Shown here one piece after another: positions 62,624-64,000 of a stretch of DNA of 64,000 nucleotides (position 1 is the first letter of the stretch; the number at the start of each line of letters is the position of its first letter). Below the pieces are notes generated by a model. The model did no database searches. It worked only from the letters and a program-made list of their open reading frames with translations, and was not told the DNA's origin. A program made the translations under genes and the position numbers. The DNA is from Candidatus Thiodiazotropha sp. CDECU1 (lineage in GTDB: Bacteria > Pseudomonadota > Gammaproteobacteria > Chromatiales > Chromatiaceae). The DNA is taken from assembly GCF_963455295.1 (NCBI RefSeq), contig NZ_OY734020.1, forward strand, positions 3,348,001-3,412,000. The letters run 5' to 3'.

Positions 62624-63751
62624 CTAAACATTTATTAATTTTTGATACAGATCTGCATATCTAGAAGACATCTTAGCTGCCGTGAAATGCTCTTCATATC
62701 TTAACCTTGCATTTTTTCCAAGCTGTTCTCTCAACTGCTTTTTTTCTATCATTTCTGTCAAAGATGAAATCATTGCTTGGATGTTACCCGGCTCAACCAC
62801 TACTCCATATTCCGGACTGTTGATGATTTTTGGCGTCTCTCCTACACTCGTTGTGACTATTGCCTTACTTGATGCCATGGCTTCAAGTAAAACCATTGAC
62901 ATTGCTTCCCATAGCGATGGCTGAAAGAATATATCTATTTTCGGTAGAATAACTGACGATGCTGAGTCTACCCAGCCCAAAAGATGGACATAATCCTCTA
63001 GATTGTATTTGGCTATCTCTGCTTCCAATTTAGATCTGAGAGGTCCATCTCCTGCAACAACAAAGACAAACTTGTCAGGTAGATTGTCTTTTAAAACCTT
63101 GGATACCTCAATCAAATCAAACATGCCCTTCTGTTCTATAAGTGTATTGACTGAACCAATAATCACCTTGCCTTGTTGCCTGTATCCTTCTATAGCATCA
63201 AGTTTTTTATTCTCTGTTAAAATATCCACCCCATTCCAAACAGTTGTTACTCTATTCTCCGGGATTTTATAAAATTTACATAAATCACTCTTTTGTTTCT
63301 CTGATACGGAGACTAGCTTATCAGGTACTCTCCAAAATAATTTCTCAAGTTTTGCCCTTTTCGGTTCTCTGTGTGGATAATTCCCAAAGTGAAATGTATG
63401 TACCAATTTTAGTGATGGCATCGTTAGCCTACATATTGATGCATCAATTAGAGAGTGAATGTCATGTGTATGTACAATACTGAATTGCTCTTTCTTTATA
63501 AGGTTTCTAAGGCGTAGTGATGTTAAATAGTCTGTTTTATTTATAGATTTTTTTGCAACCCCAATTACATCTGTACCTTGTTTTGCAATTCTTTCTCCTA
63601 CCAAACCCATCTCTTTAAGATAACAGACCGTAATATCAAATAAATCTTTGTCGATTGTTTTGCATATATTTGCTGTAACCTCTTCGGCACCACCTATATG
63701 TAAAGTTGAATGCAATATGCATATTTTGATTTTGCTGTTATTCATGGCCAC
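62624..63751 (-). CDS. Glycosyltransferase, GT4 family
   Basis: A 375-aa GT-B glycosyltransferase. LHIGGAEEVTANICKTI is the GT4 N-terminal glycine loop. VWNGVDILTENKK, VVAGDGPLRSKLEAEI and FFQPSLWEAMSMVLLEAMAS follow, the latter with the E-x7-E retaining motif. It begins 10 bp after the upstream partial gene and ends 11 bp before the next GT gene, so all three are likely one transcript. Confidence 0.9.
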   Translation of the reverse strand: MAMNNSKIKICILHSTLHIGGAEEVTANICKTIDKDLFDITVCYLKEMGLVGERIAKQGTDVIGVAKKSINKTDYLTSLRLRNLIKKEQFSIVHTHDIHSLIDASICRLTMPSLKLVHTFHFGNYPHREPKRAKLEKLFWRVPDKLVSVSEKQKSDLCKFYKIPENRVTTVWNGVDILTENKKLDAIEGYRQQGKVIIGSVNTLIEQKGMFDLIEVSKVLKDNLPDKFVFVVAGDGPLRSKLEAEIAKYNLEDYVHLLGWVDSASSVILPKIDIFFQPSLWEAMSMVLLEAMASSKAIVTTSVGETPKIINSPEYGVVVEPGNIQAMISSLTEMIEKKQLREQLGKNARLRYEEHFTAAKMSSRYADLYQKLINV

Positions 63752-63761
63752 TGTTTTTAAC

Positions 63762-64000
63762 TTATTTATCGGTTGCTAAACTTTTATTAATATTCTTTTC
63801 TTCCAGATCCAATTTATACATAAATTCAGCTGCCACAAATAACCCCACTAGCACAAATATATGAGGATAATATGTAACAGATAGGAATGCACCACCGACG
63901 GAGAATGCTACAAGGCTGGCATTCAACATTAGAAATAACTTTCTGTACTCAGACTCCACTCCAGAATCTCCTCCAGAGTCTGCATACTCCCTCATTGTTT
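63762..64000 (-). CDS. Partial C-terminal end of a membrane protein, likely O-antigen ligase/polymerase-like
   Basis: The frame is open to the window edge; the 77 residues from the last Met are MREYADSGGD through a hydrophobic stretch to a charged tail. Two membrane segments are visible around ASLVAFSVGGAFLSVTYY and IFVLVGLFVAAEFMYKLD. FSVGGAFLS followed by an aromatic pair resembles the C-terminus of exosortase A-associated O-glycosylation ligases (Wzy/WaaL-like, TIGR03097-type). This is recalled from memory and only a fragment is visible. A short complete protein starting at 63995 is less likely. Confidence 0.55.
   Translation of the reverse strand, partial: TMREYADSGGDSGVESEYRKLFLMLNASLVAFSVGGAFLSVTYYPHIFVLVGLFVAAEFMYKLDLEEKNINKSLATDK

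Overview
The window is a stretch of a gammaproteobacterial chromosome. The evidence is conserved gene order: the 14-subunit-type nuo operon with separate nuoC and nuoD; rlmE-ftsH-folP-glmM-(tpiA)-secG-tRNA-Leu(GAG); carA-carB-greA with yhbY; and the long lipid/envelope run rpsB-tsf-pyrH-frr-uppS-cdsA-dxr-rseP-bamA-skp-lpxD-fabZ-lpxA-lpxB-rnhB-dnaE-accA-tilS. The intergenic repeats and an exosortase-type polysaccharide locus suggest a Chromatiales-like environmental or symbiotic lineage, but the genus cannot be fixed from sequence reading alone.

Layout. 1-5.6 kb: 5' part of the respiratory complex I operon (nuoA to partial nuoG, all minus strand). 5.8-12.3 kb: tRNA-Leu, protein export (secG), glycolysis (tpiA), peptidoglycan precursor and folate synthesis (glmM, folP), membrane protease ftsH and 23S rRNA methylase rlmE. 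12.3-18.9 kb: yhbY, greA, carB and carA. These are separated by several families of short interspersed repeats and a decayed GxxExxY gene, and there is a candidate attenuator leader before carA. 19-25.8 kb: a small accessory patch with a CHAD protein, a metallophosphoesterase whose 5' end lies in a 269-bp foldback element, trxC, a CnoX-like thioredoxin-TPR protein, a GIY-YIG/DUF123 protein, an O-methyltransferase, a universal stress protein and an ankyrin protein. 25.9-48.1 kb: the conserved tilS-to-rpsB run for tRNA modification, fatty-acid initiation, replication, lipid A, outer-membrane assembly, isoprenoids, phospholipids and translation. One foreign-looking gene, an AMP-forming acyl ligase, sits between lpxB and rnhB. 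48.4-51.8 kb: map and glnD on the plus strand.

52-64 kb: the base composition becomes markedly AT-rich and a minus-strand polysaccharide locus begins. In transcription order it holds the C-terminal end of an O-antigen-ligase-like protein, two GT4 glycosyltransferases, a CapK-like adenylate-forming enzyme, an asparagine-synthase-like amidotransferase, a methyltransferase, a NodB-type deacetylase, a FemAB-like acyl/aminoacyl transferase, a DegT-type aminotransferase and an ATP-grasp ligase. The FemAB protein carries features I associate with the PEP-CTERM/exosortase A FemAB subfamily. The isolated AMP ligase 20 kb away resembles the exosortase-A-associated ligase. Together these suggest an XrtA/EpsH1-type exopolysaccharide system whose core lies beyond the right edge. 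The density of amide-forming and adenylating enzymes points to a polysaccharide carrying amino-acid-like or amidated substituents (inference).

The observations most worth follow-up are that locus, the stranded ligase, the foldback element fused to the phosphoesterase frame with two solo end-like remnants elsewhere, the carA leader, and the modular palindromic repeats between housekeeping genes.
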